Source of the DNA: Perognathus longimembris pacificus
Taxonomy: Eukaryota > Chordata > Mammalia > Rodentia > Heteromyidae
NCBI RefSeq assembly: GCF_023159225.1
Contig: NC_063167.1
Span: 20,649,360-20,713,359 of the forward strand
Direction: 5' to 3'
Length of the DNA stretch: 64,000 nucleotides
Notes under the pieces: generated by a model
Told to the model about the DNA's origin: nothing
Database searches by the model: none
Seen by the model: the letters and a program-made list of their open reading frames with translations, nothing else
Shown here: positions 11,401 through 23,654 of the stretch, piece after piece
Layout of the letters: each line of letters starts with the position of its first letter
Numbering within the stretch: position 1 is the first letter of the stretch
Position numbers and translations under genes: made by a program

Positions 11401-14400
11401 CGCTGACCTTTTTCACCAAGTCTGAGATGCAAATCCACTCCAAGTCGCACACAGAGGCCAAGCCCCACAAGTGCCCGCACTGCTCCAAGTCTTTTGCCAA
11501 CGCCTCCTACCTGGCCCAGCACCTGCGCATCCACCTGGGCGTCAAACCCTACCACTGCTCCTACTGTGATAAGTCCTTCCGCCAGCTCTCCCACCTCCAG
11601 CAGCACACCAGGTAGGTGCCGGGCCTGGAGCCCAGCCGCTGTGGCCCAGTGCATAGAGCAAGGAGGGGCAGAGACTTCTAGGGGCCTGTTGCCCTCCGGG
11701 GAACCTCCTCAAGGCTGTGTGTGACCCGGGCCTTGCCAAGCTTGCTGACCTCGTCTCTCACCACTCGACCAGCCTTCTCTGCCCTGGGTCTTGGTACCTG
11801 CTTTGTCCTTCACCTGAGGAAATAGAGTGGATGCTGACTCAGCCAGCTTCTGGTCCTCGCTGGGGGGAGTGGGGCCTGGCTCTGTGTGCCCACAGGCCCT
11901 GTGGGTCCCATCACAGGAGTGGTGGACGGTGTCACGTACTTCCTGTGTGTTGTCCACTTTCCCCAATGTGTTGGGATCTCTCTCTCTTTTTCAACACTGA
12001 AGGTTAGACTCAGAGCCTCCCGTTTACTAGGCAGTTGCTATACCATTTCAATCACACCCCCAGCCCTTAAAAATCTTTTTTTTTTTTTCTAGTAGGAGTT
12101 TCTCATGTTTGCCTCACACTGCAGTCTTCCTACCTATGCCTTTTCCATAGTTGGAATTACAGTTGCATACCACCACAGTTAGCTTATTTATTGAGATGGG
12201 GACCTTGCTAGCTTTTTGCCTGGGTTAGCCTTCAACGGTGATCCTCTCCATCTGTGCCTCCCACATAGCTGGGATTACACGCATGAGCCACTGTGCTGTC
12301 ACTGCCATGGCCACCTGTTGGGAGCTCTTCATCGCTTGGGCTCAGTGTCCTATGTTTCTGTGTCCCCTGTGTGTACACAGATGAGCATTTGGGCATTTGT
12401 TAAAAATTCATGGAGCGAGCAGAGCTAGCTTACTGCCCCAGCACAGAAGACCATCCATTCCACAAATGTTTACAGAGCCCCCACGCAATGCCAGACATCT
12501 TCCAGGTGCTCGGGGGACAGCCAGGAACAAAACAGACAAATCCGCCACCCATGGGGGCCTTAGGGCTAGCTGAGTGTGGGAAAAGAAGACTTAAAGAAAG
12601 AAATGCTTTATGGGAAGAAAATGTTGTGCAAGAGAGTGTGGACATCAGAAAGACTGCACCAATAAAAGTACCCTAGGTATTTAAAGAAGCAAACCAAAGG
12701 TTTCTAAGATTTCAGTCCCTCTGTTGGGAGGGGATGCTCTCAGGGGTATCGTCTCTAACAGCAAGGTCAGGGAGGGAAAGTGTTGCTGTGGAGTTGGGAA
12801 CATATGGACCGACCTTTGGAGGGATGGATACTCTACAGAAGGACTGCATGTTGTTGTGGTTGTTAGTTGTCATTCATTCCATTGTCTTTGCGTCCTTTAT
12901 CCTAGGGTTAAATTGGCTTACCTTGGTTGTTTCTCTGACTTGGGGCCTAATAGTAGGTAGGTTTAATAGAAAGCAGAATGCCACAGGGTAGATACTATCT
13001 GTCTCCTTTCTTATTTCTGGCTTTCTAAGGCATGGGTTTGACCTCATAACTTTTTGTCCACAATTTTCTAAGATTGCTTTGTTTATTTTTAGTTTGGACA
13101 GTGTTATATGTGTCCATATATATACAATGTTGGTTGAGAATTGCAGCACGTGATGCGACACAAAGGCTCCCGCGTGTATCAGGAGACTGATTCTTTAAAG
13201 CCTTGGACCAAAACTTTGGCTCTGTGTGTGTGTGTGTGTGTGTGTGTTTCTTTCACTTCTGCCAGTTGGTGCTTCAGTACAGGTAGGTCCCTCTTTCTGA
13301 AGAATCTTCTGGTTTGTCAGTGCTTCCAGAAAAGCAAAAGTTGATTTTTTTTTTTTAAACCACCTTCAAGGCTGAGATTCTACAGGTCTGGAGCAGGTCC
13401 CATTGTTGGCTGGAGGTCTGGGAAGCCTCATTCTCCCATACGAAGTGCCATCTTATCAGGCTTGTTGTGCTTAATTGAATGAGATTTGTCTTTAAATGTG
13501 TCATTTCTGGCACAATCATGATTACAAATTTGATTTGCCCAATTATATCCTATTAGGAAGGACAGATTCTTATTGAGTCTGTTTATAAAACTAATGGATG
13601 TGCAGAGGGCCCCATGGAAGGCACTGTGAATGTTTTTATTTAGCAATTATTGTGCGTTAATTTTTAGACAAGGCCATATATATGGTTTATGATTTTTAAT
13701 TTTCTTTAATAATTTATTAATGTACATTTACACTTTTTATTTATTGTGGTGGTACTGGTTTTGAACTCAGTGCCTCTCATCCTCCCTTGGCTTTTTTGCT
13801 CAACGTTCGTGCTCTGCCATTTAAGGCACACCTCCACTTCAAGCTTTTTGGTGATCCATTGGAGATGGGAGTCTCATGGACTTTTCTATCTGGGCTGGCT
13901 TTGAACTATAATCCTCAACTCTCACCCTCTGGAGTAGCTAGGATTGTAGGCATGAGCCATCAGCACCCAGCATATGTTAAGTATTCGTAGCTCCTTTTTC
14001 CCCCACCCTTTCCTGAATTCTGAAGGGCTATTTGGAATAAGATGTTGTTGAAGGAATAAGTGTTTTTCATTTCCTTAAATATAGCCTCCTATAAACTGAG
14101 GATTGGAGACAGACCAAAGGGTTTTCTCCTATGCCCTTTGGAAAATGGAACAGCGTCTTGTAGTGAAGAAACTTTGGTCCCATCCTGGGTGATGATTGCT
14201 GCTGCTCTGACACCTGGAGCTGGCCTTTGCTTAGTTGTCTGCCTCTACAGTCTGCCATGGCCTCCTGTGTGGTCCAGGCTGTGATGTGCTGTCAGTCTCT
14301 AAGCTTGACCCCATCAGTCTCCTCCTGGAGGGCCTGCAACCAGGAAGGCCCAGCCCACTCTGAGGCCATCATTGTCTTGCCCTTCTTTCTGAAAACTTAC

Positions 14401-17400
14401 TGTTTCATCTATGGCTCAAAGTAAAGGCCTTAAGGCAGATGTGAGGTCAGGAGAGACCTGTAGATAAAACTGAATGATGGGGCTAGGAATGTGGCTTAGC
14501 AGTAGAGTGCTTGCCTTGCATGCATGAAGCCCTGGGTTCAATTCCTCCGCACCACATAAACAGAAAAAGCCGGAAGTGGCGCTGTGGCTCAAGAGATAGC
14601 GTGCTAGCCTTGAGCAAAAAGAACCCAGGGACAGTGCTCCAGCCCTGAGTCCAAGCCTTAGGACTGGCCAAAAAAACAAAAAACAAAAAGACAAACCTTG
14701 AATGACTGTGGCTAATTTATTACAATCATCAGCAGTATCAGAATAAAGGAAAGAAGAACCCCCTTTCCAGGTTTAGTGTATGATCCATTTCTCAGATTAC
14801 AAGCATATCATATTAAATAGGGTATTGTCTGGTTTTCAGTCTTTTAATGTATCTCATAAAGTTTAACTGATAAATGAGAATAATTGAAATCTAGAGATAA
14901 ATTTTGTTCTGGCTTTTTTGCATTGCTGAGGATTAAACCCAGGTACTTATATGGCTGAGCGGTATCTCAGCTGGAGACATACATATACATACATCCATAC
15001 ATCATACATACATACATACATACGTACATTTTTTTCTCTTTCCCGGTCCTGGGTGCTTCCCTGGGCTTTTTTTTGCTCAACTTAACACTCTACCACATGA
15101 GCCACAGCTCCACTTATAGCTTTTTGGTGGTTGATTGGAGATAAAGAGTCTCAGGGACTTTCTTTCTCTTCCTAGCTTAGATCTCAGCCTCCTGAGTAGC
15201 TAGGGTTACAGGCGTGAGCCACCAGTGTCTAGCAGGAGACAATATTTTTAAGGAGGGTTTTTCCCCCAGATACTTATTTTTCAGTCTCTGTACATTAAAA
15301 TAGTATTTTTGTGTTCATTTTCAAAATGCACAAAAATAGACTTTTGTGAGATACCCATATGAACGTACTTAAGTATGTATTTATCTTACATGTGTATATA
15401 ATTAATATTGGGAGACTAAGCGGTTCTTTTTTGATTTGTTGTGTGTGTGCGTGTGTGTATGCGTGCACGCGTGTGCATGCTGGTCCTGGGGCTTGAGCTC
15501 AGGGCCTGGGTGCTGTCTCTGAGCGTCTTTTGTTCAAGGCTAGCACTCTACCACTCGAGTAACAGCTCCACTTTTAGTTTAGTGGAGATAAGAGTCTCAT
15601 GGATGTTCCTGCCCTGAGATTGGTTTTGTACCGCAATCCTCAGATCTCAGCCTCCTGAATAGTTAAGATTACAGATGTGAGCTACCCAGATCAATCTCTC
15701 ACCTTTTTTATACTGCAAGCTTCACGGGACTGTGGTCGCTTTAACACTGGGGTAATTAAAGTTAGGGAGATGATGGAACAGTTCAGCAACCCTGAGCATC
15801 CCTCATTTTCTAAAGCGAGGCGGTCACATCTCGGGTGCGCTCCATTGGGCATCTGGGAAGTCCATGCGTGCTCGCCTATAAAAGACACCTTGGTAATTGT
15901 CTTGTGCTAACTAGGGTTGGCTTTGAGAAAGGCACTGCACGCAGCTGGCAAGAAGGCAAGAAAGGAGCATTAATCGGGTTGGAAATAGACACAGTGCCAA
16001 GTAATCATAATGATTATGGACTCTCTTGGTGTTTTTCAGTAGTAGACTTTAAAAATATCATTTAAAAAAATCTTTAATCTCCTGAAGGGAAAAGTATTCT
16101 GCCAGAATGTTCCTAGGCCCAGAGATTGCTCCTCCCGTCTCCATTCCTCAGACATGGTTTGTTTGTTTTTTCCTCCTCCCTCCCCTCTCCCCATCTCTCC
16201 TTCTCTCCCTGTTTTTCCTTCCCTCCCTCTCTCTACTCCCTCCCCTCTTTTATGCAATGGCAGGAAACCAAACAAACAATATAAGAGTATTCTACCAACA
16301 TCTGGAAGAGAACGTTATGATTCCTGAGGCTCTGACACACATAATTAGGGCAATGTGTCCTAACTCAGTGGCAAAGACCTGGGTGTCCCACATGCCCCCT
16401 AGACCCAGTATCATTTGGACCAACAAACAAAAATCCAAGCCTATGCAAGCAACAAGATTCTGCTTTCTCTCCTCTGCTGTTTGACAGAGACTAGTTCTGG
16501 TTTTCTCTCCTTGGCAGAGAACCAGATGAGACAATTAGATCGTATAGTTAATCAAATCCATCTTCCAAGTGGTACTACCACTAATGAGGGGGGTGACACA
16601 ATGCCATGTCCAAGGCATGAACCAGCCCTGGTCAAGACAGGGTGGAGCAGGAGAGACAGTGAGCCAGTCCATAGCTAGAGATAGTAACTGAGTGCCTGCA
16701 ACACTGTTGAGTGTATTCTTAGTGGCAAGGGGGAACCCAGTGCATGTTGGGAGAACCCATTGCATCATGGGAGAATCTTTGTCATGGAAGGAAGGCATGC
16801 ATAGAGGAAAAGTTCGGGTCTGCCAAGTCCAGACAACACCACGTGGTTTAGAGAGAAAAGAAGACATTTTCTGCTGTCACCTGCTCACACTGGAATGTGG
16901 CAATGGTCTCACACAGTTAGTGGATGTGTCAAGTGGTCCCGTGTCTACAGATACCATGGTTTAGGATGCCAGGGATGAAGTTGCTTCAGTAGAGAGTAAA
17001 TTATAGGAAAGGGCTCAGGGTTTTTGTTTTCTTAATCTATTTGTGGAACTGAGTGCCAGACAGAGTGATGCTGCATTTGTTGGTTTGTTTTTCTTCAGGG
17101 TGCTTTGAGTTTCTTTCACTGGCTGTTTAGGTTGTGTGTGTGCCTATAATGACAACAGCAGAGAACACTGCAGACTTCTCAAGTCTGATGACAGTGGTGG
17201 TGATAAAAATGATGGCAGCCATTCCTTCTTAGAGAGCTCTTCAGAGCCTGATTATCCCACAGGTGCTTGAATATACAGGGTATCAGTAATCCATACCACA
17301 GCCTGAATTTGTGTTTCTTCCTGAGAAATACTGAAATTGAGAGATGTCATAGAGAAGAGTCACTTCAAGATCTGTCACTACATCCGCATTGTTTTTGTTA

Positions 17401-20400
17401 CAGAGCATAAGGTGGCTGAAGGCATTCAGTAGTACATGTGAACATTCGAGAAATAAAAGGGGACTGCTATAACAGTTATTGTCATACATATAATAATGTG
17501 AATAATAACAGTGGTTAGATCTAATGAGTCTTTAATCACTTCATTTAAGCACTGAATAAATCCTCTTTTTGTTGTTATACAGAAATAATCTATCTCAAAT
17601 ATAAATTAAGGTATTACAAATGTACTGGAAAATACTTTTTGAACGCCCTGAGGTAGAGTCACTTAGTCCTCACACTTCTTACAGTCTTGATCATTATCCC
17701 CATTTTAGAGATGAGGAAGGCAAGGTCACTTGGCCAAGGTCACCAACTAAGAGGGGACAGAGGTGGCATCCAAGGACGGCACAGGAGCAGTAGGCAGGAG
17801 GGGGGTGGGGGTGGGAACTTGGGCGACAGAGAAGCCTTGGTGTGGAAGAGCATTGGGAGTGGGGGGGAGAAACACCACTTTCCACTTGTCTTTCCCATGC
17901 TGCAAGAACACAAGGACCGCCTGGGACACAGGAGAGCTTCCCGTCATCACAGATGTGGGGGGCCCCCGGCTGAATGGAGTCAGGGCTGGATGCTCCTGTA
18001 GTGGGAAGCAGATTCTAATGGGAGAACTGAGAGCATAGATCCAATGTGAAGCAGCCCGCCCCTTCATTCATCCAAGGGCTCCCTGAAACCCTGACCCAGA
18101 GGGGATCCCACAGTGAGGGGAGAAGGTGGAAGTGCAGTCCATGAGGGAAGGACGACGCGGAGCGTCAGGAGGAGGAGGCACTCCCGGCAGTGGGAACAGC
18201 ATTAGCAGAGGCTCAGAGGCCTGCTGGGGGGCGTGTGGCTGAGCATGAGATGCCTGGCTGGGTGAGCGCTGACCTAGGACTGGCCTTTAGAAACTAGGAA
18301 CAGAATGGAAAGGGGCTTGGGACTCCTCTGGAAATGAGAAATGCAGTAGTGGTGGCCGAGCAGTGGCCCACCCCTGTGGCTGCCCCTGTGGCGGAAGTCA
18401 GGGAGATGCTGAGCAGAGAGCCCCTGAATGGGGCCGGATGGTTGGTACAGGTGGTTGGATGAGAGGAGCTGGAGGGGCAGTTTGGTGGACAAGAGGGTCC
18501 CTCGGAAGGGACTGTCAGCCAGTCAGTCCACAAATGTTCGTGAAATGCATCTTAGCACTGGAAACTGGTTTTGTGGAGCTGATTTCTGCCGTCAGTGACT
18601 GGGACAAACTCGCTTTCCTTCGTGCAGTTATTTATTGCGGACTGAGGCCGAGCCAGGACCTGGGGAGGTGGCGTGAGTGAGATCAAAGGACAGCTTGCTC
18701 TCACGGAGGCAGCTAAGTCAACAGTGACCAGAGGCTGACAGGATAAGTGCCAGTAGTGAGCCTGCTGGGCAGGATGTGCTTGAGGGGGTGGGGGTGGGGG
18801 TCTGCAGGGGTCTGGCCTGGCCTGGTGGGGTCAAGGAAGGTTGTCTAGGGAAGGGGCTTTCGTACTGAGCACAGAACTGTGGGCTCAGCGGGTGTTAGAT
18901 GAGGGAACAGTGTGTCTGGTGGTGGGGGAACAGCCTGGAGAAAGGGCTCGCAGGAGAGAAGAGCTCAGGACACCAGACTTGTGGATGGGAAGAGGCTGGG
19001 AAGGCTGGGCTCAGGGCAGGCGGGAGGAAGCACTTGTGTGTGCTGAGAGGAGACAGGAGGCTGTCATAGCGTATCAGACGAACCCTTAGCCCTCCTGCTG
19101 CCTGCTGCCAACTATGAACCCCACATCCTGGAGTGCATGAGGATGGGCTGAAATGGAAGAGAAGCTGACATCAGCAGGAGCAGCTCATGGCCCACTTCAG
19201 GCTCTTCGGGGCCCTGGGACGCCGTCCCACACCTGTGAGCCCCACATGCATGCAGGTGGATAGGGGTTGCGTGGCCTGGCTTGGCTTCAGGTGGAAGGCA
19301 TCAGTGCAGTGTGGACCAGCCCCGGGCTTTGCTCCTGCCCCTGCCATGGATGTAGCCTCACCATCTAGGAGAGAAGCCTGAGAATGGTGGGCGGCGTGGG
19401 TTCTGGGGAGCCCAGGGACGGGAAGGGGCGGGTCAGCACAGGGGAAGCTCTCCAACCCCTGCTCTGTGATGACCAGGAAGGATGAGCTGATGTGAGTCTG
19501 GTAGGCAGAGGAGTGGGGTGCAGCCAGGGCACAGCGCAGGGGGAGAATACTTGGATGTGGTTGCAGACAGAAATGGCTGTCCGACAGGCCAGGTGCGGAG
19601 TGCTCAAGAGGTGAGGCCAGACCACCGGATGAGGGCCTCGGACAGCACATGGAGGAATCTGACTGTCCGTGTTTACCACAGCAGCCAATGCTTTGTGCTC
19701 TTTGACAGCTGGGAGCCCTGGGTCCCCGCGTATAAGGCACGGGGGCCCAGCCAAGGAGCCATAAGTTTCTTGAATGAATTGGTCGATGGGTGGAGCAAAC
19801 CAGGTCTAGGTGTGATGGGCGGGCATAGGCAGAAAAGAGGACGTTGATTGGTCAATTCTGGATGCTCATCACCATCTTAGGCAGATGGTTCAGGCCCAGC
19901 TGGCATATTGTTGCCCAGATTTGCCAGGCCTGGTGACTGGGGACAGGCTGGGAGTTAGCCCCAAAGGTCTGGGTATGGCATCTGGGAAGGGCCATCCACC
20001 GCCACATGCCAGGCTCCTCATGCCACTCATAGACTTCACTGCTCCATCCCGAGCTGCTGGGCAAGCACAAGCTGTCGTTACCTTCCCCATGAGGTCAGCC
20101 CATCACACTCCTGCACTCACAGTCTCCCTCGCCTTGTCCCCTCCCACAGCATTTCTGCCTTCTATTTGTAGCTTCTTTTCTTACTTCATGCAGTGGTTTT
20201 TGTCTGTTTGGCTCACTGATGGTTTCCAAGTGTTAGCACAGTGCCTGGCACAGAGATACTGGATGGAATAAATGCTGATGGAATGAACAATACTAACAAG
20301 TGTTTATTGATGCTAATGCAGACTGTGCCAACACTACTAGGTTTAGCCCCTTAGGTGTATTATCCAATGCAATCTTCACAACTCTGGTAAGATGCCCATT

Positions 20401-23288
20401 TTTCAGATGAGGAAATGGAGGCTCGTTGATTTGCCCAAAGCCACTCACCTATAGCGGGTCCAGGATAAGAACCCAGGAATGGGGGCAGCCAGGACACAGA
20501 GGGGATGAGCCTTAGGACCACACTGTCCTACCATCTCTCTGTCCATGGGATAACCACATTCCCATCATGCCCATGGCCTTGACAAGGAGAAAGAAGAAAT
20601 AGGAGTCAGTCAGGTCAGGGGAGCCATCTCCTTTGGAAGGGGACGTGTGGGTGGGGAAGGCCCCACCAATGCTGTGCATTGTGTTCTTCAGTGGGGGTCT
20701 GCCCCAGTGGGGTTTTGGGAGAGGGGCAGAGTGCACTCCTGCAAGCCCAGTGGTAAGGCCTAGGCATGGGTCTGAGGGGGCGCTGGTGGGAGTTTGGTGC
20801 AGCCCTGGGCAGCAGGGAGGCTCTGGTCTAATTGGCAGAGGAAGCCAGAGAAGGAGGGAGTAGCCTTTGAGGGGCTCCTGCGTGGGGCTCACTCTGAGCT
20901 GCTGGGTGTGCTGGATAGAGTGGGGACGGAAAGGATTGGGGTACCACAGGCCTGGGGCTTGGAGCACTTGTCAGGGTGTGTGTCAGGAACCTCCTCACTG
21001 GGCTGCCATTGCAGAATCCACACAGGAGACAGACCCTACAAGTGCCCACATCCTGGCTGCGAGAAGGCTTTCACTCAGCTCTCCAACCTCCAGGTGAGTA
21101 CCTGCCTGCCTCCCTGCCCCCCACGCCTGGGAGCACAAGGAGGGGGTATGCCTCACAGCCCCCTGCCGTGCCCCCACAGTCTCACCAGCGCCAGCACAAC
21201 AAGGACAAGCCCTACAAGTGTCCCAACTGCTACCGGGCCTACTCAGACTCAGCCTCCCTGCAGATCCACCTCTCAGCCCATGCCATCAAGCACGCCAAGG
21301 CCTACTGCTGCAGCATGTGTGGGCGGGCCTACACCTCGGTGAGTGTGCAGCCACTTCCCCTGACTCCCCGCTTCCTAACAGAGAAACTGAGGCCGGAGCA
21401 GGATGTGATTCCTCGTGATCACTGGTGTGGCAAAGCCAAGGCTTTGCTTCTAGAAAGAAGCTCACTACTTCCCTGTTTGGCTGGTGCAGGCCAAGTTCCC
21501 AAGCTCCTGCCCACCTTAGTCCGGACTCCTGAGGCCCTGAGTCCTCAAAGCAGAGAGAGACTGGCCTGTCCCATGCTCTCCAAAGCAACAGAGGAGGAGG
21601 GTCTTCCTGCTGTGGGGAAGCTGTAATTTCCATCATGGACACAAGGGGGCGCCGTGACATGGCCCAGAGACCCCCTTCCTCAGAAAGAGAAGATTATAGA
21701 TCATATCCAGCCCTTGTCCTTAGGTAGGAAAAATTTCAAAATTAGGGCATTTGTGCACACAGGTGAGTCATCTGTGTGTATGCACCTGGTTTCTTGGAAT
21801 ATTCTGGTTAATAGTCCTTATATAACTGGAGATTCCTGTACCTCTGCTTTCTCACGGCTCACATAGAGCAACGCACGTGATTGCTGGGTGGCTGAGGAGT
21901 GCCGGATAGGCCTTGGCTCGTGCAGTGACTTCCTTTTTGTCACAGGGCATTTAGGATAAATGCCATCCAAGGCCTTTAGACCCTAGGTGCCAAGCAGTAT
22001 CTCTTTCCCTATCCTGTGACTACAGGAGTGTCTCTACACATCGCCAGATATCCCCTAGGCAGCAAGACTCCAACTGAACATCACTGCTCTAAAGGGGATA
22101 AAAATGTTTTTAGAGACAGTAGGAAAGACAAAGCGGAACTGGGGAGGATCTAGATAAGACCACTCAAGGAAGCAACATGTGCTTTCCTATGAGAAAATAC
22201 TTGGGATAGTCAACTTAAAGAGAGGAAAGGTTTATTTTGGCTGACAGTGTTAGAGGTCAGTCCATGATTAGTTGGCCCTGTTGCTTTGGAGCCTGTGATG
22301 AGAAGTACATGATGGCTGGGTGAGGAGGTAGAGTGAGCTGCTCACCTCATGGCGTCTAGAAATAAACGGGAAGCAGAAGAAGTTGGAGATCCCAGTATCT
22401 CCTTCAGAGGCTTACCACTTAATGGCCCAATTTCGTTCCCACCACCTCCTAATAGTGTCAGGGCCTAGGGACCTTGCCTTTAGCATGTAGGTCTCTGACG
22501 AACATTCCAGACCCCAAGTGAAGTAGGGCAGTTTGGTAGAACCCTTGAAGGAGGACAGGGAGGGACAGAGATCTTCCAAGAGGGAGTAGTGAATGCAAAA
22601 CCCTGAAGTGGAACAAACAAACACGGTGTGTAGCAGGAACTGAGAGTAAATTGGATGTGTGGGGCCTGGGGCCCTGTTAGGGAGGCTGGATGTTTTTCCA
22701 GGTGGAACAGGAAGCCACAGGGAGGTGATGTCAGGAGATGGTTGAAAAGTTTCTTGCTAGCCAGAGAGGAGTGTGGGTCATAGCAAGGTCATCCACCACG
22801 CTTGACACATGCTACCCATGACTGCTGCTTCTGTAGTGCTAAATATGTGAGGGGGAGGAGAGAGAAGAGACAGAAGACAGACCTGCAGGACAAGGGCCCC
22901 AAGTGGGGGAATCCCCACTTGGTCCTGCTTCAACCCTGTACCCCGTCTCCATCAACCAGTCCTTCCTGTCTTCATATCTGTTGTTTGAAGGTAAACACAG
23001 ACTTTCCAGTATTTTATTTATAAAAACTTTATCTTTAAAGAACTCTTTTTTTGTTTGTCAGTCATGGGTCTTGAACTCAGGGCTTGGGCACTATCCCTGA
23101 GCTCTTCTGCTCAAGGCTGGCACTCTACCACTTTGAGCCACAGCGCCTCTTCTGGTTTTCTGGTGGTTAATTGGAGATAGGAGTCTCATGGATTTTCCTG
23201 CCCAGGCTGACTTTAAACCACCATCCTCAGATCTCAGCCTCCTGAGTAGCTAGAATTACAGGTGTGAGCCACCGGCCCCTGGCGCATG

Positions 23289-23363
<75 letters not shown>

Positions 23364-23608
23364 GTCTATATTACCTTTATAATCCCTTAAAATAATTAAC
23401 CAAAGTTTATTACCATAAAATGACCAGTCAGCACAGATATTGTCATTTGTCTCTTGAATATCATATATTTTTGTTTTTGTCTTTTCCTTTTTTGGTACTA
23501 GGGATCAAACCCAGCACAGCCCTTGATAGGCAAGTGCTTTGCCATTGAGCTACGTCCCAGCCCAAATGCCATATTTTATTACAGCATTATTTCTTAATCA
23601 AGATCTAT

Positions 23609-23654
<46 letters not shown>

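Larger units (their letters stand above)
11612..21014 (+). other. ZNF362 intron 4 (9.4 kb, repeat-bearing)
   Basis: No coding exon is recognised between the exons at 11387 and 21015, whose phases join directly. The intron contains a 7SL/ID-type SINE (about 12000), one IDL-Geo (14479), composite Geo SINEs at 13746, 15043 and 15480, a (CATA)n run, GT repeats, MIR fragments at about 17635 and 20270, and GC-rich stretches at 17.7-19.9 kb with phrases typical of old L2 LINE ends. Confidence 0.85.

Noticed and set aside
11709..11966. Open frames on both strands near ZNF362 exon 4
   Set aside because: They are short, start inside an intron and show no homology or splice consistency.
20976..21626. 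216-codon plus-strand frame with zinc-finger residues
   Set aside because: It is read-through of ZNF362 exon 6 into flanking introns. Splice sites at 21093, 21180 and 21338 define the real exons.
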